Of a stretch of DNA of 64,000 nt, positions 12,501 to 24,642 are shown in pieces. The stretch is taken from the NCBI GenBank assembly GCA_964030785.1, contig OZ034977.1, positions 31,703,652 through 31,767,651 on the forward strand, written 5' to 3'. The notes beneath the pieces were generated by a model, which saw only the letters and a program-made list of their open reading frames with translations, ran no database searches and was not told where the DNA came from. A program made the position numbers and the translations under genes. Origin of the DNA: Siderastrea siderea. Lineage: Eukaryota > Cnidaria > Anthozoa > Scleractinia > Rhizangiidae. Within the stretch, counting starts at the first letter, position 1; the number at the start of each line of letters is the position of its first letter.

Positions 12501-15500
12501 TCCATTGTTCTAGTGATTGACAGCAGAGCGAAGGCCGCTGGACTTATGCAAATCGGGATTGAATAACTCTCGACAGTTAGAAAGAGGTCAAATTTTACAG
12601 CCTGCGAGTTATATCTACCGTGATCCTTGTCTGCCAACGGGAGAGAATAATAGATTTTCGTGAGCTGCTTTGTTCCGGTAGTGGAAATGCGTCTGGCTTG
12701 AGGCAAACGTCTGGAAAATTTCCAAGTTGTGTTTCAGGGAAGGTTGCTGCGTTGTTGTTGAGATTTCGTTGGTGAAGTTGGCAAATTGCGTGCCAGTGAT
12801 TGAGTTATACAATTTTTAAAGAGATATATCCGGTAAAGTGCGGTCAGTAAAACAACAGAGTTCTTTTCAGCGAAGACAGATAGCATTGTTGTGTTTTACA
12901 GGAAGCACTGAAGCGTTTTTCAATCCTTTATTTTCGTAGGTTGTTAGGGAATCACGCTTGAAGTCAAACCGGCAAAAACTGAATGATCGCCATTCACGTT
13001 CAGTATCTCAGAAGCCACTGAATGAAGTTTTGACGAGGAAGACAGAAGGATAAAGAAGAGACACTGGGAAAGTATCCACAAGGTCAGTGGAAGCTATAAA
13101 CTGCTTTGGTGTTTTTTTTTACTATACTCCATTACATGCTGCGATGGTTCGGTTTGTTTGTGACTCGCAAGGCCTCACTCTTCAGTTGTATAGCTCGCTG
13201 TTGAAAGGTAGGTTCTAAGACACCAGAATCTAGCTTTTGAATGTGCTTTAGACGGCTAAAAGACGACTGAAAATGATTGTGTAATTCTGTTGTAGTTGCA
13301 ATCTGGCGGAGACTCGTCGCGTAGGTTGTGGCGATAAAATATCAACGCTGTTCGCTTGTGAACATATTCTTCACAACACCAAAGTCGATTACAAAACAAC
13401 ACTAACGTAGGAAAGCGCTCACAAACAAATTAATCACATTCGGTCATTAAAGCACAGTGAGTAGTTACGATGCTCTGAATTGGAAAACGAAATTCCATAC
13501 CCGTTTTTGTATTCGGAGTAATATAAACATTCCTCGTGCTAAAGGGGTTTTAAACCCGACGACACACACTGTCAATTCATACAAATGGCACATGGCTCAG
13601 TGATGGGCACGTTTTTAATATAGCTGGTGAATGGAATCACTTTCAGTCCTCCCCAAATCTAAAATCACAGAAGATTGCCCATTGGTACTATGACGTGATG
13701 CTTTACTTTTACTCAGCAGCGCGCGTGCAGATCCTCTTGAAATTTTATTTTCTATCCCATAATATTATCGTACACACATGCGTACTTCAGGAAATTCCAC
13801 AAGGGGGTACACTTTATTATATTATTTCGACGGCATCGTTTATTGTTTTAATCATTAGATTCTGGTTAACGTTTGCGGCTTCAAATGGTTTGAAATCACC
13901 CGTTATGAATTGATTGTGGAAAATTAAGCCGCTGGTCGATTCATGCTCCATCCTCCATTGACGTTTGTTATATTTTTCGTCATTGATGGAGTGTCTGTTG
14001 AAATCTGAGCTTTTTGACACTTGACGCCACCGTTGACTCCATTGATATCCTCCTTCAGGGAATTTAATTCACTATATCCACTTTGTTTAATAGATGATTA
14101 TTAAGTGAATGTTATTGACGGATCATAAATTTGATTTAAATATTTGAATGACTAATTCTTCTTCTTCTTGAATTTCGTATTAACTAAGTTATTAAACATA
14201 GTAAGTATAATCATACCGGGAAGCAAATAGGCCCTCGTTGTTATGCAACACAATAGCAAGAGATAGTAAAAATTCCAGCTATCCCGGAACTCTTGCCATC
14301 TCAAACGTTATCCCGTTTCCTATGGACTCTGTTCTTCAGTAATTTACCTGACATATCGAACTCCCTTTTTCTTCGACATTTTTTCGTTGTTCTTGAGTGT
14401 TGGAGAAAACGAGAGTTAGCTGTGAATGGAGGCACGCTAACGCGACCATCCTGAGATTCTCACCATAAATTTTCTAGATGATAAAGCTCCGCGTTTTGTT
14501 GTTTAGGACGTAACACATTTTCTCAGATTGAAGGTCACGCTGCCGTTGGATTCTTGTTGCGCCTGGTTGCTTAGATAACGTCAAATAACGTTAATCAAAG
14601 GGTAAAAGTAGGGGATAAAATCATTTGAGGAAGCATTTTGTTTTAAATGTATTAGACTAAACGTGTCTTTTCCGACTTGGCACATTGTTGTATCATCATT
14701 AAATATTTATAAGGTTTACGTCATACTCTTCGCCCCTTGGAGAATGATTATTTTTTTAAATTGTAGCCTCGTGGTTTTCTTTTTCCCCTTCCAATGTGTT
14801 CGAAATAGTTTGAAAGGGCTATTCTGGACATCCAAACTTGTATGTCCTTAACATATCTTTCTCACTGAAACGATCCCATTTTTGGCTTTCAAAGAACCGA
14901 CGAATCTGTGAAGGGGGGCGATCTGTGCGGTTCCTTTTGACCTAAAGAAATTTTCTGTGTTCGTAGGTCGTTTTATCCTTTCCATATATGAGCACTTTCT
15001 TTGTCTGTAAAACTATGACGTCAGGTGTCTAATATTTCTCTAAGTTCTTCTTCGATCTTTAGAGCATACTGGGCATTGAATAACATGAATAACTTTAATG
15101 TTGTTTTTCCAAACGTCTCACTCCGCGCCAGTCAAGAGCAAACATCGAAAGTTCTGTCTGTTGGCCATGTGGCTTTAAAGTATTGAGTACACCCAGCTTT
15201 TTATTAGCTAGATTTATCTGCGTGTTTAAGTCGCTGATTGGCTTTCGTTTTTCCAAACAGCAAAAAAAAACCAATATAACAGTGCCAACACTTTCAGCTA
15301 TTAGAAACGGTTCATTGGTTGCAAATGAAATCAACATATCTCAAGGCTCCAATACAACGTTTGGATTACAAATGCAAATTACGTATCAACTTTCGCAATC
15401 CACTGTCACTGTAATAATGGATTTTGTTCGGTTGCTAGGTAACGGATCGTCAACTTGTTGTTATATTCAAATCGCCCATTTTAAAGCGAGGCTTGATGCA

Positions 15501-17230
15501 CAGCCTTTCATACTATGAAACCAGTGTTTATTCACATGCAAATAAAACTAACTTTCTGATGAGTGATTTGTCTCTCTTTCAAAATAGGTTTACGGAAACT
15601 CGAAAAGGGCCTTTTTAAATTTTCGCACTGCTGAAATTTTAACCTGTCTCTTCGAAAGCTAGAAGGCGAGAAAAGTAAGTCTGAGCGGAGGAGAAGTCAG
15701 GTTTTCTCTAAATTTCGATAGGTATATTAATGTTGAACGAAACAGCGTAAAAATTCAAGGGTTTATGGCGAGAAGAATTCTGGGAGGAAAAGTAAATTTC
15801 GATACAAGTTAAAAGGGAGATTAGTGAAAACGTCTTCGACGCTTAAAAATTCAGCTGCTTCAGTTATATCGGTCAGAAGGGGAACAAAAGCTAGACATTG
15901 AAGGAGAGCAAAAGGTCTGGTTTCAATGTTGTTAGGCAGGTAAATAAAAAAACTTTGAACGCCATCTTCAGAACACACGAGCTTCCTTAGTTCGAAATAA
16001 CAACACAGCGTTCTCGTTAGGGCAAACTTTGTACCACACGAAACTTCTCTGGTATAGCAAGGGCAATACACTGAGTAAATTTTGACTAACACACTTGAGT
16101 GGACTTGAAAAAATGAGGCCGCAGCGACATAAACGTGCTCGGAAATTATATTTATGTACTCTGATTGCCTCGATCAAGCCAAATATGACCTTGTGGCTTT
16201 GTGATTGGTTTTCAACCAGCCGTCTCGACTTTGCTTGACCTTTTTAAGGAAAAAGAGCCGCGCATCAGATCTTATCAGTGGCATAAATTTCGTATTGCTA
16301 ATCTTTACCAGAAAACGGTGAAAAAGAACGTCTGCGCCATTTTAGGCATGTGCAAACTAAGAAAGTAGCATTTACTGGAATGCTTGTTTCACTTGATGTT
16401 AAGCGCACCTGTATTGTTATGTATTCTATTTTAATTTGACATGAACTGACAGGCACTAATTAACAATTAGACCATGAGGTCGAGTTTTTTATGAGCGGTT
16501 TACTTACGGTCACCCAGTATTGACCTCGATTTTGCCTTCCACCGGCCCTAACTGATTTAGTAGACAACTCAATAATTGCAATCGGAAAACAACAGAAGTA
16601 TTTAGGTCATATTAAAAAAAAAATAAACTAATAAATAAATAAGTTACTTTTCAAGTCATTCAAAGTGCGTGCGGCCGTTTTTGTTCAGCGATTGGACAAT
16701 GACTATTAAGCCAATCAGATTTACGTATTCCAATGGAGCACGAAAGCAAAAGCGATATATTTGACGTGACGCACAGTGACAGGTGTCACGCAACGCCCAA
16801 TAATTCCTTGAAGCTCCAAACATTAAAACCAGCGCGTTAAGACTACTGCGTTAAAAATACTGCTGTGCTTAAATGTTATGGTAAGTGCTTTAACCTTAAC
16901 ACTTCTTTTCGAAACTCGAATTGGAAGCTGGAAATCGTGAAGTGGAGAATTCTGCACCGGATTTTGGAAGTTAGTGATATTTGGCATTGACCTCTCGGAA
17001 GAAATCCTGCCAGTCGCTTTATGGTACAGAAACCCAAGCTCAGATCTGACAATCTGGACCACTTGGCTCCTATTGTTACCTTACGTTTGTGCATTTCATT
17101 AAACACCAGTGGCCATAGATATAACAGAGTTTTGGATGGTGTCTATTGGTTAAGACTGCTTTTCTTTACGGTTAACTATAATAACCCCGTCTATAATAAT
17201 ACATTTTGCTGTGACACTCTTGTTTCTTAG
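9511..17230. other. Long gene-poor stretch upstream of the Ser/Thr-rich gene
   Basis: No exon, RNA gene or paired transposon ends could be supported. It holds an A-rich tract near 10143-10180 and a (CATA)n microsatellite at 12262-12287. Open frames at 11243-11530, 15183-15518 and 15763-16092 have no recognisable domain or splice context. Non-coding first exons or promoters of the gene starting at 17231 may lie here but cannot be pinned down. Confidence 0.45.
12262..12287. repeat. (CATA)n microsatellite
   Basis: Six tandem CATA units in an otherwise ordinary intergenic stretch. Confidence 0.85.
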
Positions 17231-17448
17231 CTCACAAAGAAGCATTACCATGGCAACAGATAGCCACCAAGTGCCAATCAACGGCCACAGCAAACAAAAG
17301 GAATCAGGTGTAGTGATGACAGGACCACATAGCAAGACGCCACTCATAGATGACAGTCTTATCGTGGATGACAATGAAGGGTTTCCCCTCATTTCTGCTG
17401 TGTATTCTCTGGCAACGGACGAAAAAAGCGACGGGGCTTCGTCTGGTG
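17231..17448 (+). CDS. First coding exon of the Ser/Thr-rich gene
   Basis: The acceptor at 17229-17230 precedes ATG at 17250. The exon encodes MATDSHQVPINGHSK and an acidic stretch and ends phase 1 at GGTG|GTTAGT. Without the splice the frame stops two bases later (TAG at 17451), which supports the donor. Confidence 0.7.
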
Positions 17449-20400
17449 GTTAGTTCAGCTTAAATGTATTGCTAAGGGCCTGGATTAACTAAAGAACTAT
17501 TGTTGCGGAACACATGGCAAAAACACCCGTTTGTCCACTGGGGTAATAATCAAACATTGGGAAACAAGGGGGCGGAAGAATATTTAATAGGGAACAACGG
17601 CAACTTTTGAACGGCAGCGACTGGAAGTGACGCGAAAGAAAGTGCGTAAGCGTACGACAAAAAACGTCATTTATTCTGTCTTCAACATCATTCAAATTTG
17701 TTAAATAGAACTTTGATGAACGATGTCGAACGAGATGACCAACAGAACTCATCTCGATTGAACAACATTCAGCATTGTTGAATTTAACCTGTTTAATGGG
17801 TTTGTCCACCCTGTTTAATGGTTTTGAATGTTGTTAAACTATGCGAACTGGTGTTTTCTTTACGTGCATTTCTTCATCATTGTTTCACGTGCCTTCCAAA
17901 AAAATTAGTTGTTCACACGTGAGGGAAAAAACGTGGATTTGGCGCTAGATCAAAAGCTCCAGTGATGGCAATCAAACGTCGTTCAACACCATTTAGTATC
18001 ATTCAACAGGGTGGGAAAACGTGTTCTGCATATTAAATGCTACAATGCTGAGCGATGTTGAATCGAATCGTCGAATCCGTTTGGCTGATGCCTTAGGCGG
18101 TAGTTCAAGTCGTCTTCAAGCAAGTTAAACGCACAAGTTTGTCGGTCAACAGACGTCGTCGTCGTCACTCTTGTCGCGCTTTTTTCATGTAGTTCTCTAA
18201 CGTAACCGAATACCCAACTTGGTGAGCGTTCAACAAGCCTTACGTTTTATCTAAATTTGTAAGCTGAAATTATATTTTTTTATTATATGGCAAGCAATTC
18301 TCCAGTCTAAATCGAGTGTTCTGATTGGTTAGTTTTCGGTCAGGATTTTACAGTACGGACCATTACTATGGAAACGGTCCTTTTTGGATATTTTTTTCCC
18401 GCTCCCGCTCCCGCAAATTCAAACTGCGAAAACGCAAGAAGATAATAAAAGGAAAGGTTTGGAGCTGGTACAAAACCGGAATGAACGAGGTAAACACGCC
18501 TGTTTAGAAAAGGCGCTCTTCGATTAACTTTACCGACTTTTTGATATAAGCAAAACACTCGCCAGCAGTGAATCAAAAAGCATGGCCAACGTTCTTCAGT
18601 GACTGTGTGTGTTTATTGTTTTTTTGTACGGCTATAAGACTGTAAGCTGTAAAGAGCCGCGTAAATCGGCCAACACTTAAACAATAATTATTAAAATTCA
18701 GCATTAACAAGAAAACCTCTCGGCGAAAAAAACTGAAAATTGCAAAACAACTAGCAAACGGCTTTCATCAGCAACTGTAAATCGAAAAGAAACGATCATG
18801 TTTTTGTTTGGTTTAGTATTGGCCATCGCTTTAGTCAGCGCTTTCCACAAGAACAAATTAAAGCTACACGTACATGTATTAAACTAACAGTGTACCTTGA
18901 TTCCTCAACGAGATTTTTGCTCTTGTAGTGGGCATCCTTGAAAATAATTCTAGCTTGTTCACAAGTCCGCTCTTGCTGTAGCTCGCGCTAAAAACCACTT
19001 TGTTAGGTGCGACGAAAATCTGCTCCCAGCATCCACAAAGTTCTCCATAAAGCCACTGAAGCAAACAACTTGCAGTATTAGAGATAATTTCCAGTGTCTT
19101 CTTTTTTTAAGTTCGAGTGTACCTTCATTCACATTACGGACTAACACGCTGCCACAATTTCCAGTTTGAGAAGCACGTTTCTGAGATTTTATCGCGGCCT
19201 TTTCATTATTCTTCTTTTTCCCGAATTGTCTCCGCCCATATAAACGAAGACGTATTTTCAAATAAAACTATCGTGTTGTAGAGGACGACGGAAAACTGAC
19301 ACATATATTAGAAGCAGAGCAGTTTCCATTCAAGAACCACGCAAATTTTCGCCGATCGACAGCGACGATCGTCAAACTGATTCGAAAGCAAGTTAAAATC
19401 GCTGGGTTCTTTCCTCGACATCGCGCCGGAAATTGACTTGAATGAACTACCGGAAGTGTTGCTTCGTACGAAAAATGATGCCATATAATAAACTTCTTAC
19501 TAACTTCACTTGCTCGGGACCGTACTCAGGAATATTGGCCCTCGGTCGTTTTTGTACGGACCGAGCGCAGCGAGGTCCGTACTGCCACGACCTCGGGTCA
19601 ATATTCCCCAGTGCGGCCCTCGCGTTCAGTTAGTAAGAAGTTATTATTTAAGTGCTTGTCTGTAAACCAGCTGGTTTGTCTGCAGCGACTCGACTCTCGA
19701 GGCGAGCAGCGCTGAGGACATTGCTTGCTCACATCCAGGAGAGGTTTTTTGGTAACCTCAAATACCCATATGCGTTGAATAACTTGACGTTTTAACGTTT
19801 ATTTCAGGAGCTGAAATGGGCGTTTTGAGTTCCATTTCAACGACAGGATCGTCGTCGATTGTCAATTTGGGGAAGTCCAAATCTCATAATTCAAGCTCTC
19901 CTAATAGGAGTGGTTCTTTACTTAGCAGTGATTCGGTTACAACAAATATTTCTGGTAGAGTTACAAAGGAGGACTTTCAAACGAAAGGAAGTCTTCTAAC
20001 TCAGAGTATCGCGTCAGAAAGTCTCGGTAACAACACAATGGAAAATTCTTGTGTTGATAAGACACCAATTGATACCACGAACTCCTTGCAAGGTACAGTG
20101 GTTTCAGAGTCACACGAGCAAAAAGCAAGTCCGCAGAAAATTGAGGCTAAGTCAAGAACAACATCTACTTTTACTACCACCGTATCAAACTTGCAGTCTT
20201 CAGGAAACATGTTGCACCTTGTGAAGTTAGTTAACAGCGTTAGCAAGGTCGAAGCGCCTCAAGCGATGCCTCCATTGGTATCTACAAGTGTTGTCAATAG
20301 CAAATCACCGCCATCAGTAACCCTGAACAGAGTTTCTACTTATGGTCCTGCTAAACCAGGAACGCATATTCCTAGGCAGATTGCAATGAAGCAACCTACG

Positions 20401-21342
20401 ACCACACCGGTAGCCAGACCCACGTCTATAGTTTTGAACCTTAAGCCAGGTGAACCCATACCAAAGGCAATTAATTTTCTGGGCCCAGATGGAAAATCAG
20501 TGTTGTTAACGTTATCCGACGGCGGTAAACAACTTGTAACGCCAACTGGTGCTCCAAATACTGCCAGGAAAATCTTGATTCAAATCCCGTCTCCCATAGC
20601 TTCCCCACCTGCACCGAAACAAGTAACTCTTCTTAACATTGCGCCACAACCTCCTAAAACAACTATAGTGTCACCACAGGGAGTGGCTTCCTCCGTGATC
20701 CTCTTGGCCTCAGGTTCTTCACAGAAGCCAGTTGTATCGAGCAGTGTTGTGGCTGCACCAGGTTTGTCTATTTCAGGGAATACTTCCACCTCGTCTGAAT
20801 CGCGTCTTTCTGTTGTCAGTCCAATTGTTTCTAGCGCTGAATTGGGAAACAGGCTCGACTCATCGTCAGTAACTCCGTCAACGCCAACAAAAGTCACTCC
20901 GTTGGAACCAAAGCCATCGTCGTCAGAAAATGTTAAGACCACTGGGCTTTCTCCCCATGAAGCGAAAATTCAAAAACTTAAAGAGCTTATTAAACGCCAA
21001 GAGGAAGCAGTAAACAAGCTTCGTGAAAAGAGACGTTTAGAAATTGAGCGAATCAGGGACCCATCATTAACTTCAAAGCTGAACGACGATCCAGTGACGC
21101 ACGACTCGTTAAAATCCGAAAGACCTCCCTTGACTGAACATAAGAGACCTTCAAGTCCATTCGCTGTGCCTCTTCCACCAAAGAAACGAGTCAAAGAATA
21201 TGACCCAAACTTCAAAACTAACGTAACCAAGGCGACAGATTCGTCGGTAACGCCTTCCGAAGGTGCGTTTATTCCGAATGCCGATGATAAAGCCTTTGTC
21301 CAGTTGGTAGGGTTGGAGAATGTTGTAAAAAGTATAAAATGA
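17231..21342 (+). CDS. Ser/Thr/Pro-rich probable nuclear regulator, two coding exons joined (17250-17448, 19808-21342)
   Basis: Splicing the exons (GGTG|GTTAGT donor, TTTCAG|GAGC acceptor, phase 1) gives one frame of 577 residues. Order: a short acidic N-terminus; a long Ser/Thr/Pro/Val-rich low-complexity region; a predicted charged coiled coil near residues 445-480 (KIQKLKELIKRQEEAVNKLR); a basic nuclear-localisation-like KRPSSPF...PPKKRVKEYD; and a short C-terminus ending VGLENVVKSIK. The start ATG at 17250 has a good Kozak context (ACCATGG) just after a splice acceptor (TTTCTTAG), so a non-coding exon probably lies upstream. No zinc finger or catalytic domain is seen. A role in transcription or chromatin is inferred from composition only. 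I do not recognise the family. Confidence 0.75.
17690..18080. repeat. TTCAACA/TGTTGAA-rich dispersed repeat fragment
   Basis: Short phrases such as TTGAACAACATTCAGCATTG and GAATGTTGTT recur in both orientations. A similar block lies at about 36520-36820. No ends or target duplication were found, so the type is unknown. Confidence 0.4.
19487..19645. mobile_element. Foldback MITE, about 75-bp arms
   Basis: AATAAACTTCTTACTAACTT on the left pairs with GTTAGTAAGAAGTTATT on the right, and the inner parts (GGAATATTG...CGGTCG, GTACGGACC) also pair. The whole unit can fold into one imperfect hairpin with almost no loop. It lies 160 bp before the coding exon at 19808. Confidence 0.7.
19808..21342 (+). 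CDS. Large terminal coding exon of the Ser/Thr-rich gene
   Basis: The acceptor TTATTTCAG|GAGCTG joins in frame to the exon at 17231-17448. The exon runs 511 codons to TGA at 21340-21342. It carries the low-complexity region, coiled coil and basic motif. Overlapping minus-strand frames at 20001-21230 are shadows of this exon. Confidence 0.85.
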
Positions 21343-24060
21343 CAGGACGGTTTTTACGTAGAGGGCTCTTCCAATAACTTTGATAAGAAGTATTTGTTGG
21401 CTGTGTTCTTTGCCAAGTTTTTAAATTAATTGAGGATGGTTCAGTCAATCTGACGCATTTAGCTAACGCAACATTTTGGCGTTGCTGACTGCTTGGTGTT
21501 TTGAATGCCAACCTAATTTCGCAAATCTATTTTGTTCCAGCTGGAGATCTGATTAGTCTGTTACTTGCACCTTTTTCGATGGTTTTACAGATAGTTCGCA
21601 CGGAAGTTTTACTGAAAATGAGTAGAGTGGCCGAGGGTATTTTTATCCTCTTCGTTTTCCCTGTGATTTAGTTTTAATTCTATGCTGTAAAGCGGTCACT
21701 TTGAGATTCTACCTTGTAATACGGGATACTACAGTGTAATAACGTGGTTCATTCTGCGTGGACTCCTATTCTTACACGACAAAATGACGCAGTGGCGGTA
21801 CGACAAACTTAAATTAGTGTAGTCTAGAATGTGTTTGAACGCATAGAGAGGATAAAGCTATTGTTTTGAACAGACCACCCTAACAAAAACGGCGCGAAAT
21901 TTTCAACCAATCACTGGCTCGCTTTCCAGACGGCAATACGTGGTTGTATTAACGTCTAAAAAGCAATCAAACGAAACTAAGAATAGTGGTGCAACGTATA
22001 ACTGTGTCGTAATATAGCTACAGTGGAACCCTCTCCCCTTTACGACCAATTGTTTATAAGACTGCAAATAAGAAAAAGGTTAGTTTACCACCCTGTAGAC
22101 ATTTTTGTGGCCCGTCGTTAGCCGTATTGACGGGTTTCACTGCAACTGGATTTGTCATCATTTTACTGGTTCGGTAATTACTGTGGTTTTAAGTTTAGAA
22201 CACCATTCCGTCAGTGTAAAGACCATTCCATCAGTGCTACTTAAGATGATTCAAGGTTTAAACTTCTTTGAGATTTTTCTGGAGTTAATAGACGCTTAAT
22301 GGTTATATACGCACTTTCCGTTGTGTTTCAAGTCTAAGCCACTTATTTTCGTCTGGCGCATTTACTTCGTCAATCATAATTAGAGACGGTGGTGGTGAGA
22401 TCAGTTTGACTGATGGGAGCAAAACAATCCCTTTAAAGCCAGCAGTAGGTCGCAAGAACTTTCAACATTGAGATTTGAGAACATGGCATGTTTGCAGGTG
22501 TAGGTAATGTGGACTAATCTTGTGTCTGAGGTAGCTGCTGCGGCCTTGGCTGTTCCAAGAGAAGTCTATTGGCCAGAACTAGTTGAACATAGATATGCGA
22601 TCTGAATAATGGAAAGCACGCGCTGGTCACTACTTCTAAGCACGTTGCGCAAGGGAAACGTCCCTTAGCTGAACTGACAGTAACTGATGAATTCTCTTAT
22701 AAACCCTATTTTAGGAAGAATAAATTTAAGTTTTGTCAGGAGCCCTGGTTTTGTGTGATAAGCATGTACGAATAGGAGAATGCGCTCATCCACTGCTCTC
22801 ACCACTCACCGCTGACTGAAAGCTTACGATGTTGGAAATGACAGCGTTATTCGTAGGCCAGCGTTCAAGCGACCCACTCCCCATTGTTTTATATCAAAAC
22901 CGCTCTTTAAAGTAAAGTTTGCATTAAAGGAACACTGAGCAGTTTATTGGATTCACGTTTATGCCCGGATTCGATGAAAACTAATCGATTGGTCGTGACA
23001 TCGTTGCTGGAGATCTCATGCAGCGCTTCTTGTTTCCGTTCTATTTTCTCTATAGTTAATTCAAAGTTTATTACAGTTTATAGCAGGTGTTCGCGATTTT
23101 CGGATTGGCACAGTAAACCTTAGCGTTAGCATTGCTGTAATCCTCTCTAGACAGACCCTTGGAGATTGGCTGGTCTCGAATCATCAGCCCTCGATCCGTT
23201 GAGGTAAAAGGGTGGACTCAATCCTCAAGTTTGCAGATTGCTTTTGTCTGGTTGTTTCTGAACCGCCGCACGTCCATTCTTGAACTCATAAGTGAATAAC
23301 CTCAATAAGAAATTCGAGATGCTTACATTCCGTGGACCATTTCCTTTGAAGTTGGAGGATTTTTACGGTTTTGTGCCATGAGTTTTGTTCAGTGTTGTTT
23401 CTTTCTGTGTTTGGCTACTAGAAACTTACAAAAAGTTACAAAAATGAGATATAAGATGGAGAATACAACCAAGTTGAGTGGCGTAGACATCAGTCTTCAC
23501 AAGAGATGCCTGGGTTAAGGAATATCTGTTAAAAAAAAATCAGATTATATTGGAGTTCAATACTGGGAACCAACGAGGGAATTACATTAAGACTCGTAGA
23601 AGCTTTTGGAAAATAACAATGAAAATAATGTAGAAAATATATATTTTTTTGAGTTTTCGGTATTTCAGTCCCAGAGAATTATCGAAAATCTGAAAGCCAG
23701 ATTATATGAATTTTCGCCCGACCAGGCAGGCTGAGATTTTAAGCCCAGGCTTTGCAAACAAGTTCTCGTTGCCTCCTAAGTAAAAAGGTTCAAAATACCT
23801 ATTAATGTATAGCCTTTTGTTTCCAAATTTAAATTAACTTTGAAAAAAAACCTGGTTTACCCCATGTTTCTTTTTGGATTCCTTGCTAAGATCTGCTTTC
23901 CCTGCACTGTCATAAACTGCGTAAAAATTCCTTTGTATTAGTAGGCACCGTCCCTAAGAAACGGAGATTCTCGCACCATCCCCAGATACGCAGAACGTAT
24001 GCGCAGTAACAAGAAGAGGCACCGTCCTTACAAAGAAGTTTGCAATAACATCATGAAATC
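21343..24060. other. 3' untranslated and intergenic DNA
   Basis: The start of this stretch is the 3' UTR of the Ser/Thr-rich gene. The first AATAAA I find on the plus strand is at 22719-22724, so the UTR could be about 1.4 kb, but this is a guess. No other gene is visible. Confidence 0.5.
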
Positions 24061-24064
24061 TTAA

Positions 24065-24638
24065 GGTTACTCCGGACCCTCGCGGGTGTCCTCCCGTGTC
24101 CTCCGGGAAAAAAATTCGTATGCGCGCCATTTTAAAGGAAGGCACGGCAAACTATATATCGTTGGATAGGTTAATAAATGTAGATTTCGGAAAAAAAAAA
24201 GAATTGCCAGTTTTTTTTAATTCCACAAGAGAAAATTGCAAAAATGACCATGGGTCATTCAATCAAACAAATGAATTAATAGGGTACCAAAATTCGGCAG
24301 ATTTCTGTGAAATTTGGCCTGAACACTCCTTAGATGTTGTGAAACAAAAGTGTTTCGGGGATTGTTGATGATTGATCCTTTGTGATTAACACTGTTCAGT
24401 TAATTTGCCAATGCGCTTGGATTTGATACCCTATTAATTCAATTGAATGACACATGGTCATTTCGTGGTTGTTTGCGATTTTCTTTTGCGGAATTCAGGA
24501 AGCTGGCAATTTATATATTTTTTCCAAAATCTACATTCATTAAGCTTTCCAACGATGTCTAGTTTGGCGTGTTTTCCTTTAAAATGGTGCGCATACGAAT
24601 TTTTTCCCCGAGGCCACCCGCGAAGTTCCGGAGTAACC
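24065..24638. mobile_element. TTAA-flanked foldback MITE, about 225-bp arms
   Basis: The element runs GGTTACTCCGG...CCGGAGTAACC and is flanked by TTAA at 24061-24064 and 24639-24642. The arms (24065 to about 24291, and about 24410-24638) stay inverted through CCATTTTAAAGGAA, CATCGTTGGA/TATCGTTGGA, GAATTGCCAG, ATGACC and GAATTAATAGGGTA. The loop is about 120 bp. TTAA sites are typical of piggyBac and Kolobok elements. No transposase is present. Confidence 0.85.
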
Positions 24639-24642
24639 TTAA

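Larger units (their letters stand above)
17449..19807 (+). other. Intron of the Ser/Thr-rich gene
   Basis: This 2.36-kb intron holds a dispersed-repeat-like block at about 17690-18240 rich in GTTGAAC/TTCAACA phrases, and a foldback element at 19487-19645. No other exon is evident, though an additional small exon cannot be excluded. Confidence 0.6.

Noticed and set aside
24096..24368. 90-residue plus-strand frame
   Set aside because: Lies entirely in the arm and loop of the TTAA foldback element.
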